Shown: in pieces, positions 1-6,364 of the stretch
How the letters are laid out: every line of letters begins with the position of its first letter
How positions within the stretch are numbered: position 1 is the first letter of the stretch
Assembly (NCBI GenBank): GCA_004293505.1
Contig: RDYY01000061.1
Coordinates: forward strand, 1-8,072
Direction: 5' to 3'
Length of the DNA: 8,072 bases
Source: Sphingobacteriia bacterium
GTDB taxonomy: Bacteria; Bacteroidota; Bacteroidia; Chitinophagales; Chitinophagaceae
The notes under the pieces: model-generated
Databases searched by the model: none
Told to the model about the DNA's origin: nothing
Seen by the model: the letters and a program-made list of their open reading frames with translations, nothing else
Made by a program: the position numbers and the translations under genes

Positions 1-192
1 TCGGGCATTGCGCCCTATTTTTCTCCCGAAGACATCATTGGCCAAACCGTAACAGTTGTCTGTAATTTGGCTCCGCGAAAAATGCGGGGCATTGAAAGCA
101 ATGGCATGATTTTGATGGCAGCAGACCCCACTGGCCAACTGCATTTTGTACAAACCCCAACGCCCATTGCGCCAGGCAGCGGGGTCAGCTAG
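1..192 (+). CDS. metG: Methionine--tRNA ligase, C-terminal end (partial)
   Basis: Frame 1 is open from the window edge to a TAG at 190-192 and gives 63 residues; the gene begins outside the window. The residues match the C-terminal half of the EMAP/ARC1-like OB-fold tRNA-binding domain found at the end of many bacterial methionyl-tRNA synthetases. The start reads SGIAPYFSPEDIIGQ, followed by the hallmark NLAPRKMRGIESNGMIL and a short tail ending in PIAPGSGVS. This domain binds tRNA non-specifically and helps dimerisation; aminoacylation is done by the missing N-terminal part. A stand-alone tRNA-binding protein (CsaA-like or a separate beta subunit) would have a similar end, so the identity rests on the family's usual architecture. 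Only 3 bases separate its stop from the stop of the convergent gene, so its terminator must lie inside that gene. Confidence 0.85.
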   Translation, partial: SGIAPYFSPEDIIGQTVTVVCNLAPRKMRGIESNGMILMAADPTGQLHFVQTPTPIAPGSGVS

Positions 193-195
193 GGT

Positions 196-855
196 TTAGA
201 CATCATAACGCGCACACTCCTTGTTCTCTTTCTCGGAATAAGCCAATTTGTATTGGGCCAAGACTTCCGCGGGAACCCCATTCCATTGGTTGGGGGCATT
301 GCCCACATAACCCAAGTCTTTCACGCCGATTTCAGAGGTATAAAAACCGGTGGTCACCAAATCGCGCATCAAATTAAAAAAAGCCACCCCAGCCCGGTGT
401 TCGGGTTTGGCCTTTTCTGGATAAGCTATCTGGTCTACAATGGCCAATTGTTGGGCCGCAGTGCACTGCACAAAGTTTTTTTGGTGCAGGGTAAAACTGT
501 GTCGGTCCAACCAACGCAACCCGCCCCGCAAAGGGGTTTGGTGGCTGGGCATGTCTTTCACAATGAAAGCGATGAAAGCAGGCACGCCTGCTGCCGATGC
601 AGACCCACTGACGGCATCGGCAGGAATGATGATGTCGCCCAACACAGTGATGGTTTTCATTTCTTCGGGCGTAAAAAATTCAGCCTGCTCGGTCAAGGTT
701 TTCAGCTGGTCTTTTTCTTCTTGCATGCGGTCGGCCAATTGCGCATCGGCCGATGCCGCCACCGTTTTTTTGTCGGCGCTGCTACAAGCTTCTACCAATA
801 CCCCTGCCCCTACCGTGCCCAGCACCAGGGCTTTGATGGAATGACGACGGTCCAT
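196..855 (-). CDS. Gluconate 2-dehydrogenase subunit 3 family protein, Tat-exported lipoprotein
   Basis: This 219-residue protein is the probable small subunit of the flavoprotein dehydrogenase encoded just upstream. The N-terminus has a twin-arginine motif (DRRHSIK, residues 2-8), a hydrophobic stretch, and a lipobox ending at Cys24 (LVEAC). It should therefore be exported folded by Tat and lipid-anchored facing the periplasm. After a charged linker (about 28-58) comes the family core: FFTPEEMKTI (60-69), the DIIIPAD segment (74-80), an Ala/Gly turn and VPAFIAFIV (91-99). A later block, GFYTSEIGVKDLGYVGN, is characteristic of Gluconate_2-dh3 proteins. In characterised three-subunit sugar dehydrogenases the small subunit carries the signal and co-exports the catalytic subunit; I infer the same here. 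The ATG follows the flavoprotein TAA by one base, which implies translational coupling. No cytochrome c subunit is in the window. Confidence 0.85.
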   Translation of the reverse strand: MDRRHSIKALVLGTVGAGVLVEACSSADKKTVAASADAQLADRMQEEKDQLKTLTEQAEFFTPEEMKTITVLGDIIIPADAVSGSASAAGVPAFIAFIVKDMPSHQTPLRGGLRWLDRHSFTLHQKNFVQCTAAQQLAIVDQIAYPEKAKPEHRAGVAFFNLMRDLVTTGFYTSEIGVKDLGYVGNAPNQWNGVPAEVLAQYKLAYSEKENKECARYDV

Positions 856-856
856 G

Positions 857-2599
857 TTATAAGTTTTGTTTTTTCATTTCATCAATGATGTATTCACTGG
901 CCCGCATGCTGAGGGCCAAAATGGTCCAGGTAATGTTCTTGTCTGCTTGGGATACAAACTGGGAACCATCCACACAAAACAAGGTTTTGCAATCGTGGGC
1001 TTGGCTCCATTTGTTCAGGGCCGAAGTTTTTTTGTCGTTGCCCATGCGCACGGTTCCGGCTTCGTGAATGATGTTGCCAGGATTGGCCAAGCCATACTGG
1101 TTGGACGCATTGTCATCGGCCCCCCAAGTGATCACCGCCCCCATTTCGTGCATGATTTCTTTGAAGGTTTCCTTCATGTGCTTGGCTTGCAAAATTTCAT
1201 ACTCCGAATTTTTGGTGTTGAAGCGCAGCACAGGAATGCCATATTTGTCCACCACATTGGGATCAATCTCGCAATAATTGTCGTAGCGGGGAATGGCTTC
1301 TCCGCGACCTGCCATGCCAACGCCCGCGCCATAAAAAAAGCGCACGTCTTCTTTCAATGAAGCCCCATAACCACCGGCTTCTTTTTGCTGACCATTCACC
1401 AAATACTTGCCATTCAATCCCTGCATGCCCATGCCAAACCCATAAGCGGGTTGGCTCATGCCGCCCCAATATTCAATGTGGTACCCACGGGGGAAATCCA
1501 GTTTTTTGTTGTCCTTCCACCAAGGCGTATAAATGTGCATGCCGCCCACCCCGTCTTCGTTGTAGCGTTTGCGGCCAAAGAGTTCGGGCAAGACACCACC
1601 CAGGGCTGCACCCGTTGAATCGTGCAAATAACGACCCACTACATTGCTCTCATTGGCCAAGCCATTGGGGTGTCGGGCCGATTTGGAGTTCAACAAAAGC
1701 CGGGCTGTCTCACAGGTACTGGCAGCCAAGATCACTACCCGGGCTTTGACCGTGTATTCCAGTCCATCTATTTTGTTGACATAAGAAATACCCGTGGCCA
1801 ATCCTTGGGCGTTGGTGATGACTTCCCTGGCCATGGCTTGGGTAATCACGTCTACATTGCCCGTCTTCAAAGCAGGTTTGACCAAGACCGATCCGGAAGA
1901 GAAATCGCCATACACTTTGCAACTGCGGTTGCATTGACCACAATAAAAACAAGCACCGCGCTCATCGTTTATTTTCTTGGTGAGAATAGACAAGCGCGAA
2001 GGAATCACCGGCACACCAATGCCCGTAGCTGCTTTCTTGATCATCAATTCGTGCAAACGGGGCTTGGGGGGTGGCAAAAAAATACCATCGGGATCGTTCT
2101 CCAATCCTTCGTTGCTGCCAAAGACCCCAATGAGGCGATCTATTTTATCGTAATAGGGTTTGATGTCTTCATAGCCAAGGGGCCAGTCATCTCCCAAACC
2201 ATCTATGCTGCGGCGTTTGAAATCCTTGGGGCCAAAGCGCAAAGAAATGCGGCCCCAGTGATTGGTGCGTCCTCCCATCATGCGGGCCCGCCACCATTCA
2301 AATTTTTGTGCACCTGGGGCTTGGGTATAGGGCTCTCCATCAATCTCCCATCCCCAATAACAGCCATCAAAATCCCCAAAGGGCCTAAAATGCGTAGAAG
2401 CGCCCCGACGGGGTGATTCCCAGGGGTTCTTGAGTTGCGAAGAATTCACAGCCGGATCATAATCGGCCCCGGCTTCCAACAAACACACTTTCAATCCAGC
2501 TTTGGACAAAGTATATGCTGCCATGCCACCGCCTGCACCCGAGCCCACAATGACCACATCGTAAGCCTTGCTTTGTTCTTTGATTTGAAAATCTCCCAT
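857..2599 (-). CDS. GMC-family FAD-dependent sugar/alcohol dehydrogenase, catalytic subunit
   Basis: This 580-residue glucose-methanol-choline oxidoreductase would oxidise a sugar or polyol hydroxyl using FAD. Near the N-terminus is the Rossmann motif VVIVGSGAGGG (15-25), with the matching ribose-binding acid in LLEAGAD (40-46). The MMGGRTNHWG block (107-116) is the usual GMC FAD-contact region. The C-terminal active site shows a His-Asn pair: His512 in IIHEAGTVRMG and Asn555 in DKNITWT, with the FAD-binding VDGSQF between them. Cys217, 220, 223 and 227 form a cluster that may bind an iron-sulfur centre, as in bacterial FAD glucose dehydrogenase. There is no signal peptide, so export probably depends on the Tat-signal partner one base downstream. 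I chose ATG 2599 over the in-frame TTG at 2626 because that TTG lies in the terminator T-run and the ATG is preceded by AAATTTTAT, like the lipoprotein gene at 7158. The substrate is unknown; gluconate, glucose and glucoside-3-dehydrogenases are all possible relatives. Confidence 0.88.
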   Translation of the reverse strand: MGDFQIKEQSKAYDVVIVGSGAGGGMAAYTLSKAGLKVCLLEAGADYDPAVNSSQLKNPWESPRRGASTHFRPFGDFDGCYWGWEIDGEPYTQAPGAQKFEWWRARMMGGRTNHWGRISLRFGPKDFKRRSIDGLGDDWPLGYEDIKPYYDKIDRLIGVFGSNEGLENDPDGIFLPPPKPRLHELMIKKAATGIGVPVIPSRLSILTKKINDERGACFYCGQCNRSCKVYGDFSSGSVLVKPALKTGNVDVITQAMAREVITNAQGLATGISYVNKIDGLEYTVKARVVILAASTCETARLLLNSKSARHPNGLANESNVVGRYLHDSTGAALGGVLPELFGRKRYNEDGVGGMHIYTPWWKDNKKLDFPRGYHIEYWGGMSQPAYGFGMGMQGLNGKYLVNGQQKEAGGYGASLKEDVRFFYGAGVGMAGRGEAIPRYDNYCEIDPNVVDKYGIPVLRFNTKNSEYEILQAKHMKETFKEIMHEMGAVITWGADDNASNQYGLANPGNIIHEAGTVRMGNDKKTSALNKWSQAHDCKTLFCVDGSQFVSQADKNITWTILALSMRASEYIIDEMKKQNL

Positions 2600-2624
2600 A
2601 TAAAATTTTGCTGGGTTAAGGTAC

Positions 2625-2653
2625 AAAAAAAATCTCCCGGAGAACCGGGAGAT
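2625..2653 (-). terminator. Rho-independent terminator of nrdJ
   Basis: Read on the minus strand, a perfect 9-bp GC-rich stem (ATCTCCCGG / CCGGGAGAT) closes a TTCT loop. Its plus-strand arms are 2632-2640 and 2645-2653. The second arm runs directly into eight T residues (plus-strand A-run 2625-2632, whose last base is shared with the stem). This is a textbook intrinsic terminator, 34 bases beyond the nrdJ stop codon. It ends only 25 bases before the chosen GMC start, so it also sits in the leader of the downstream pair and could act as an attenuator if there is read-through. Confidence 0.92.
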
Positions 2654-2686
2654 CTTGTTTTCATCAGTGTAAGGATCAACTGATTC

Positions 2687-5600
2687 CTAACTGCAGCCCA
2701 TGCTGGTACCGCAGTTCAGGCATTTATAACAAGTTCCACTGCGAATGGTCAAGTGACCACAAGTAGAACAAGCGGGTGCATCACTTTGCATGCTCTTGGC
2801 CGCTGCATTCACGGCGTCCATGCCAGACTCTGCTTTCACGGCATTTACCGCAGCAGCTCTTTGTATTTTGGTTGCACCTGTTGTAGCTGCTGGGCTGGTG
2901 TTGGCCGATGGGGCATTCACGCGCAAGCTACTCAGTTCGGGCTTTCCCAAAAAAGTGGCTTCTCCCTCCCCTTCCCCGGTATTGCCTACCTCGGGTTTGT
3001 CCAAGACATGTACCAGATCGGTGCGGTTCAGGTATTCGTATGCCAAGGAGCGGAAAATAAAGTCTACAATAGAAGTAGTGGTTTTGATGTTGGGATGGTC
3101 TACCATGCCAGAGGGTTCAAAACGGGTAAAGACAAATTTCTCTACAAACTCCTCTAAGGGTACACCGTATTGCAAGCCCACTGAGATGGAGATGGCAAAA
3201 CAGTTCATCAAACTGCGCAGGGTAGATCCTTCTTTGGCCAGGTCAATGAAAATTTCTCCCAAAGTGCCATCGGAGTATTCACCTGTGCGCAAGAAGACCA
3301 CCTGACCACCAATCTTGGCTTTTTGGGTATGGCCGCGGCGCTTGGCTGGTAAGCTCTTGCGCTCCACAATGCGCGACAGGGCCCGCTTGAGTTGGGTATC
3401 AGAAGAAGCCGTCATGCGCTTTTGCACTTCGTCCAACAAGTCTTCTACCGTCAATTGGCTGAGGTCCACAATATTGGGGGCTGTGGTATCTGACAACACA
3501 GCTGTTTCTTCTTCCGCTGCAGCACTGTCTTCTGATTTTTTCTTTTTGTCGGACTTGTTGCTGAGGGGTTGGCTCAGTTTGGAACCATCACGGTAAAGGG
3601 CATTGGCTTTCAAGCCCAACTGCCAGCTCAAGAGGTAGCAATCACTGATCTCTTCTACGGTTGCTTCGTGGGGCAGGTTGATGGTTTTGGAAATGGCACC
3701 AGAGAGGAAGGGCTGACAAGCACCCATCATGCGGATGTGGCCATAAGCGTGAATATAGCGCTCGCCTTTTTTGCCACACTTGTTGGCGCAGTCAAACACT
3801 TTCAAGTGTTCTTCTTTCAAGAAGGGTGCACCTTCTATTGTCATGGTACCACAAATGAAATCGTTGGCAGCATCAATTTCATCTTCAGTGAAGCCCAAGG
3901 CTTCCAAGAGATTGAAATTCCAATCGCTGTATTGGTCTTCGGTAAAGCCCAGTCTTTGCAAGCAGGCATCGCCCAAAGTAAAACGGTTGAAAATAAAACC
4001 AATTTCGAAAGCAGCGCGGGCGGCATTGTTCAGTTGCGTAATCTCGGCTTCTGTAAAGCCTTTTGCAGCCAAACTTTGGTTGTTGATATAGGGCGCATTT
4101 TCAAAGCTGGCAGAACCCACAGCATATTGCTCAATGGCTTTGGCTTCGGATGCGTTATACCCCAGGTTTTTCAGGGCTTGGGGCACGGATTGGTTGATGA
4201 TTTTAAAATAACCACCCCCACTCAGTTTTTTGAATTTCACCAAAGCAAAATCGGGTTCTACACCAGTGGTATCGCAATCCATGACCAAGCCAATGGTGCC
4301 TGTAGGCGCAATGACAGTGGTTTGGGCATTGCGGTAACCATGCTTCTCACCCAATTGCACCGCTTCATCCCAAGCACGGGTAGCCGCTTTGAGCAGGTAG
4401 TCGGGGCAATGTTTGGCATTGATGCCCTGGGGTTTGATTTCCAAGCCCACATAAGCATCCGTGGCATCATAAGCCGCAGCGCGGTGGTTGCGCATCACGC
4501 GCAGCATGTCTTCTTTGTTGTCTTCGTACTTGTCAAAAGTTCCCAAGAAAGCCGCCATCTCAGCGGAGGTCTTGTAAGAAACCCCGGTCATGATGGCACT
4601 GATGGCCCCAGCAATTCCACGGGCTTCCTCACTGTCATAAGCAATGCCACTGACCATTAGCATGGAGCCCAGGTTGGCAAAACCCAATCCCAAAGTGCGG
4701 TAATCATAAGACAACTGGGCTACTTCCTTAGAAGGGAATTGGGCCATCAACACAGAGATTTCCAAGACCGTTGTCCAAAGCCGCGTAGTGTATTCAAATC
4801 CTTCTACATCAAATACATTGGTATCGTCATCGTGGAATTTGCGCAGGTTGATGGAGGCCAGGTTACATGCGGTGTTGTCCAAAAACATGTACTCCGAACA
4901 GGGGTTGGAAGCATTGATGCGACCACCTTGGGGGCAAGTGTGCCATTCGTTGATGGTGGTATCGTATTGGGTACCGGGATCGGCACAACGCCAAGCGGCA
5001 TAGGCAATTTTGTCCCACACTTCACGGGAAGGTACTTTCTTCATGACCCGGCCATCGGTGCGGGCTTTCAGTTCCCAGTCCTCTCCTTTTTCCAAGGCAT
5101 GGAAAAAAGCATTGGGAATGCGAACAGAGTTGTTGGAGTTTTGTCCAGAAACCGTGGCATACGCTTCTCCTTCGTAAGAGTTGTCATAGCCTGCAGCCAC
5201 CAAGGCAGCTACTTTGTTTTCTTCTTCAACTTTCCAGTTGATGAATTCCATGATCTCGGGATGGTCCAAATCCAAGCAAACCATTTTGGCTGCCCTTCTG
5301 GTGGTACCACCGCTTTTGATGGCACCTGCTGCGCGGTCTCCAATTTTGAGGAAACTCATCAAGCCACTGGAAGTACCGCCACCGCTGAGTTTTTCACCAC
5401 CGCCACGGATTTGGGAAAAATTGGTTCCCACGCCAGAACCATATTTGAAAATACGGGCCTCCCTGGTCCAGAGGTCCATGATGCCCCCATCGTTCACCAA
5501 ATCATCGCTCACCGACAAGATAAAGCATGCATGGGGTTGGGGACGCTCGTAGGCGTTTTGTGATTTTTTCAATTGGCCATCGGCTGGGTCTACATAGTAG

Positions 5601-6064
5601 TGACCCTGGGGTTTGCCGGTGATGCCATACACTTCGTGCAGACCAGTGTTAAACCATTGGGGTGAGTTGGGCACACAAGCTTGGTTCAAAATGCTGTATA
5701 CCAACTCTTCATAAAAAACTTGGGCGTCTGAAGCGCTGGCAAAGTATCCATTGCGTTCGCCCCAAACCCGCCAGCAATGGGCCATGCGGTGGGCCACTTG
5801 CTTGACACTGGTCTCCCTTCCCAATGAACCATCGGCTTGGGGCACACCAGCTTTGCGAAAATATTTTTGGGCCAAGATATCGGTGGCTATTTGGCTCCAC
5901 TGCTTGGGCACTTCCACATTGTTCATTTCAAAAACCTTTTCACCCGTGGGGTTTTTGATCACGCTGTCGCGGTAATCGTATTCAAACTGGTCGTAAGGGC
6001 TGGTACCTTCTTGGGTGAAGCGGCGGCTGAATGTCAGGCCTTTTTTGGTGCGGGGTGTGGGCAT
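2687..6064 (-). CDS. nrdJ: Adenosylcobalamin-dependent ribonucleotide reductase (class II), TSCPD-domain form
   Basis: This 1125-residue cytosolic enzyme reduces ribonucleotides to deoxyribonucleotides, using a thiyl radical generated from coenzyme B12. The redox cysteines are visible: Cys180 (PHACFILS) and Cys400 ([12 protein letters not shown]) would form the disulfide. The N-x-C-x-E active-site motif is NPCSE, with Asn387, radical Cys389 and Glu391. The phosphate-binding PTGTIG is at 587-592, and the class II block with [17 protein letters not shown] is near 738-754. After a Lys/Ser/Glu/Ala-rich linker (about 828-865) comes a TSCPD domain (about 919-1017, including [20 protein letters not shown]), then an Ala/Thr-rich linker and a Cys-rich tail. 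Cys1099, 1102, 1112, 1115, 1118 and 1124 are the tail cysteines, likely a zinc ribbon plus the shuttle cysteines that re-reduce the active site. I see no ATP-cone. A strong terminator follows; a candidate promoter and DnaA-box-like sites precede it. The start ATG has no Shine-Dalgarno sequence, which is normal in Bacteroidota. Confidence 0.96.
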   Translation of the reverse strand: MPTPRTKKGLTFSRRFTQEGTSPYDQFEYDYRDSVIKNPTGEKVFEMNNVEVPKQWSQIATDILAQKYFRKAGVPQADGSLGRETSVKQVAHRMAHCWRVWGERNGYFASASDAQVFYEELVYSILNQACVPNSPQWFNTGLHEVYGITGKPQGHYYVDPADGQLKKSQNAYERPQPHACFILSVSDDLVNDGGIMDLWTREARIFKYGSGVGTNFSQIRGGGEKLSGGGTSSGLMSFLKIGDRAAGAIKSGGTTRRAAKMVCLDLDHPEIMEFINWKVEEENKVAALVAAGYDNSYEGEAYATVSGQNSNNSVRIPNAFFHALEKGEDWELKARTDGRVMKKVPSREVWDKIAYAAWRCADPGTQYDTTINEWHTCPQGGRINASNPCSEYMFLDNTACNLASINLRKFHDDDTNVFDVEGFEYTTRLWTTVLEISVLMAQFPSKEVAQLSYDYRTLGLGFANLGSMLMVSGIAYDSEEARGIAGAISAIMTGVSYKTSAEMAAFLGTFDKYEDNKEDMLRVMRNHRAAAYDATDAYVGLEIKPQGINAKHCPDYLLKAATRAWDEAVQLGEKHGYRNAQTTVIAPTGTIGLVMDCDTTGVEPDFALVKFKKLSGGGYFKIINQSVPQALKNLGYNASEAKAIEQYAVGSASFENAPYINNQSLAAKGFTEAEITQLNNAARAAFEIGFIFNRFTLGDACLQRLGFTEDQYSDWNFNLLEALGFTEDEIDAANDFICGTMTIEGAPFLKEEHLKVFDCANKCGKKGERYIHAYGHIRMMGACQPFLSGAISKTINLPHEATVEEISDCYLLSWQLGLKANALYRDGSKLSQPLSNKSDKKKKSEDSAAAEEETAVLSDTTAPNIVDLSQLTVEDLLDEVQKRMTASSDTQLKRALSRIVERKSLPAKRRGHTQKAKIGGQVVFLRTGEYSDGTLGEIFIDLAKEGSTLRSLMNCFAISISVGLQYGVPLEEFVEKFVFTRFEPSGMVDHPNIKTTTSIVDFIFRSLAYEYLNRTDLVHVLDKPEVGNTGEGEGEATFLGKPELSSLRVNAPSANTSPAATTGATKIQRAAAVNAVKAESGMDAVNAAAKSMQSDAPACSTCGHLTIRSGTCYKCLNCGTSMGCS

Positions 6065-6123
6065 ATCGCAGTGTCGGTTTAAGAGTTGGTTAAATTTTCC
6101 CGGGTGCTGGAAACGACGGTTGA

Positions 6124-6154
6124 CGAAAATATCTCCCCCCTGCCAGAATTCAAA
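6124..6154 (-). promoter_or_regulatory. Candidate sigma-A-type promoter of nrdJ
   Basis: On the minus strand, TTTG (plus 6151-6154), a 19-base spacer and TATTTTCG (plus 6124-6131) fit the Bacteroidota consensus TTTG / TAnnTTTG with one mismatch in the -7 element and consensus-like spacing. Transcription would begin near 6118-6120, leaving a leader of roughly 55 bases. A better sigma-70-like hexamer, TATAAT, lies at 6229-6234 on the same strand but has no matching upstream element. This is prediction from pattern only. Confidence 0.4.
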
Positions 6155-6161
6155 AGTGGAA

Positions 6162-6182
6162 ATATCAACAGCTTGTGGATAA
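6162..6182. promoter_or_regulatory. Inverted pair of DnaA-box-like 9-mers (proximal to nrdJ)
   Basis: TGTGGATAA at 6174-6182 is the exact complement of the consensus DnaA box TTATCCACA. Three bases away, in opposite orientation, ATATCAACA (6162-6170) is a degenerate copy. The eight inner bases of the arms (6163-6170 and 6174-6181) form an inverted repeat with one mismatch. The pair sits just upstream of the candidate nrdJ -33 element, at about -43 to -63, a position suited to activation. Binding by DnaA is inferred from the motif; another palindrome-binding regulator is the alternative. Confidence 0.45.
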
Positions 6183-6195
6183 GGAAAGTGAAAAA

Positions 6196-6224
6196 TTTGG
6201 GGCCTTCGGTCAGGGCTGAATTTG
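6196..6224 (+). promoter_or_regulatory. Weak candidate promoter for the GGGPS gene
   Basis: TTTG at 6196-6199 and TGAATTTG at 6217-6224 are separated by 17 bases and resemble TTTG / TAnnTTTG with one mismatch. It would give a leader of about 135 bases and lies between the two DnaA-box-like pairs. A second -7-like element, CATATTTG at 6334-6341, is closer to the start codon but lacks a well-placed -33 partner. Either could be chance in this AT-rich stretch. Confidence 0.22.
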
Positions 6225-6229
6225 AGCGA

Positions 6230-6249
6230 TTATACCCAGTTGTGCATAA
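6230..6249. promoter_or_regulatory. Inverted pair of DnaA-box-like 9-mers (distal to nrdJ)
   Basis: TGTGCATAA at 6241-6249 is the complement of TTATGCACA, which fits the relaxed DnaA box TTATNCACA. Two bases before it, TTATACCCA (6230-6238) differs from TTATACACA at one position and is in the opposite orientation, giving a second near-palindrome. The centres of the two pairs are about 67 bases apart. The left arm overlaps the TATAAT hexamer noted on the minus strand. The role is inferred, as for the proximal pair. Confidence 0.4.
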
Positions 6250-6295
6250 GATTTTGGGCGGGTTTGGGGCGTTTATCTAGTAGATGATGCAGGGC

Positions 6296-6321
6296 CAAAT
6301 GCTTAAACAAAAGCCCATTTG
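6296..6321 (+). other. Imperfect hairpin in the probable leader of the GGGPS gene
   Basis: CAAATGCTT (6296-6304) can pair with AAGC (6311-6314) and ATTTG (6317-6321) around an AAACAA loop, leaving a two-base CC bulge at 6315-6316, for nine pairs in all. A competing pairing of GGGC (6292-6295) with GCCC (6313-6316) is also possible. There is no T-run, so it is not a terminator. It ends 43 bases before the start codon and could be a leader structure or an operator. Confidence 0.3.
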
Positions 6322-6364
6322 AAGAAAAATCAGCATATTTGCCTTAGAAGCGATTTCTACTGGC

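Larger units (their letters stand above)
6065..6364. other. Divergent intergenic region between nrdJ and the GGGPS gene
   Basis: These 300 bases separate two divergent start codons and hold no convincing coding region. A 64-codon plus-strand ATG frame at 6086-6280 resembles nothing I recognise and runs through the regulatory dyads. The stretch is dense in short inverted repeats. Two are DnaA-box-like pairs at 6162-6182 and 6230-6249. There is also a perfect 11-base dyad ATCTA-G-TAGAT at 6275-6285, an imperfect hairpin at 6296-6321, and TAGAA/TTCTA arms at 6345-6359. I saw no B12-box (GCCACTG) on either strand, so there is no sign of a cobalamin riboswitch ahead of the B12-dependent enzyme. 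Confidence 0.8.

Noticed and set aside
253..888. Plus-strand open frame (211 codons) antisense to the small subunit gene
   Set aside because: The minus strand carries the signal peptide, lipobox and family core; the plus frame is Phe/His/Gln-rich without motifs.
1622..2416. Plus-strand open frame (264 codons) antisense to the GMC gene
   Set aside because: The opposite strand encodes clear GMC motifs over the same bases, and this frame shows no family signature.
857..2626. Upstream TTG start for the GMC protein
   Set aside because: The TTG lies in the terminator T-run with no ribosome-binding context; ATG 2599 has the AT-rich leader seen elsewhere and begins close to the FAD motif.
3569..4660. 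Long plus-strand open frame (363 codons) antisense to nrdJ
   Set aside because: It lies wholly inside the strongly supported nrdJ gene, shows no recognisable motif and is best explained by the codon bias of the sense gene.
6229..6234. TATAAT hexamer on the minus strand as the nrdJ promoter
   Set aside because: No -35-like or TTTG element lies at a suitable distance, and the hexamer is not the Bacteroidota -7 consensus.
6086..6280. Small plus-strand gene (64 codons) in the nrdJ-GGGPS intergenic region
   Set aside because: It has no recognisable domain, its composition is not like the neighbours, and it covers the candidate promoter and dyads.
6065..6364. Chromosomal replication origin, because of the DnaA-box-like sites
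   Set aside because: There are only two good boxes, no obvious AT-rich unwinding element or iterated repeats, and no dnaA, dnaN or similar neighbours; promoter control of nrdJ is the simpler reading.
6065..6364. Cobalamin riboswitch ahead of the B12-dependent reductase
   Set aside because: No B12-box (GCCACTG) or matching multi-stem layout was seen on the minus strand, and the likely leader is only about 55 bases.
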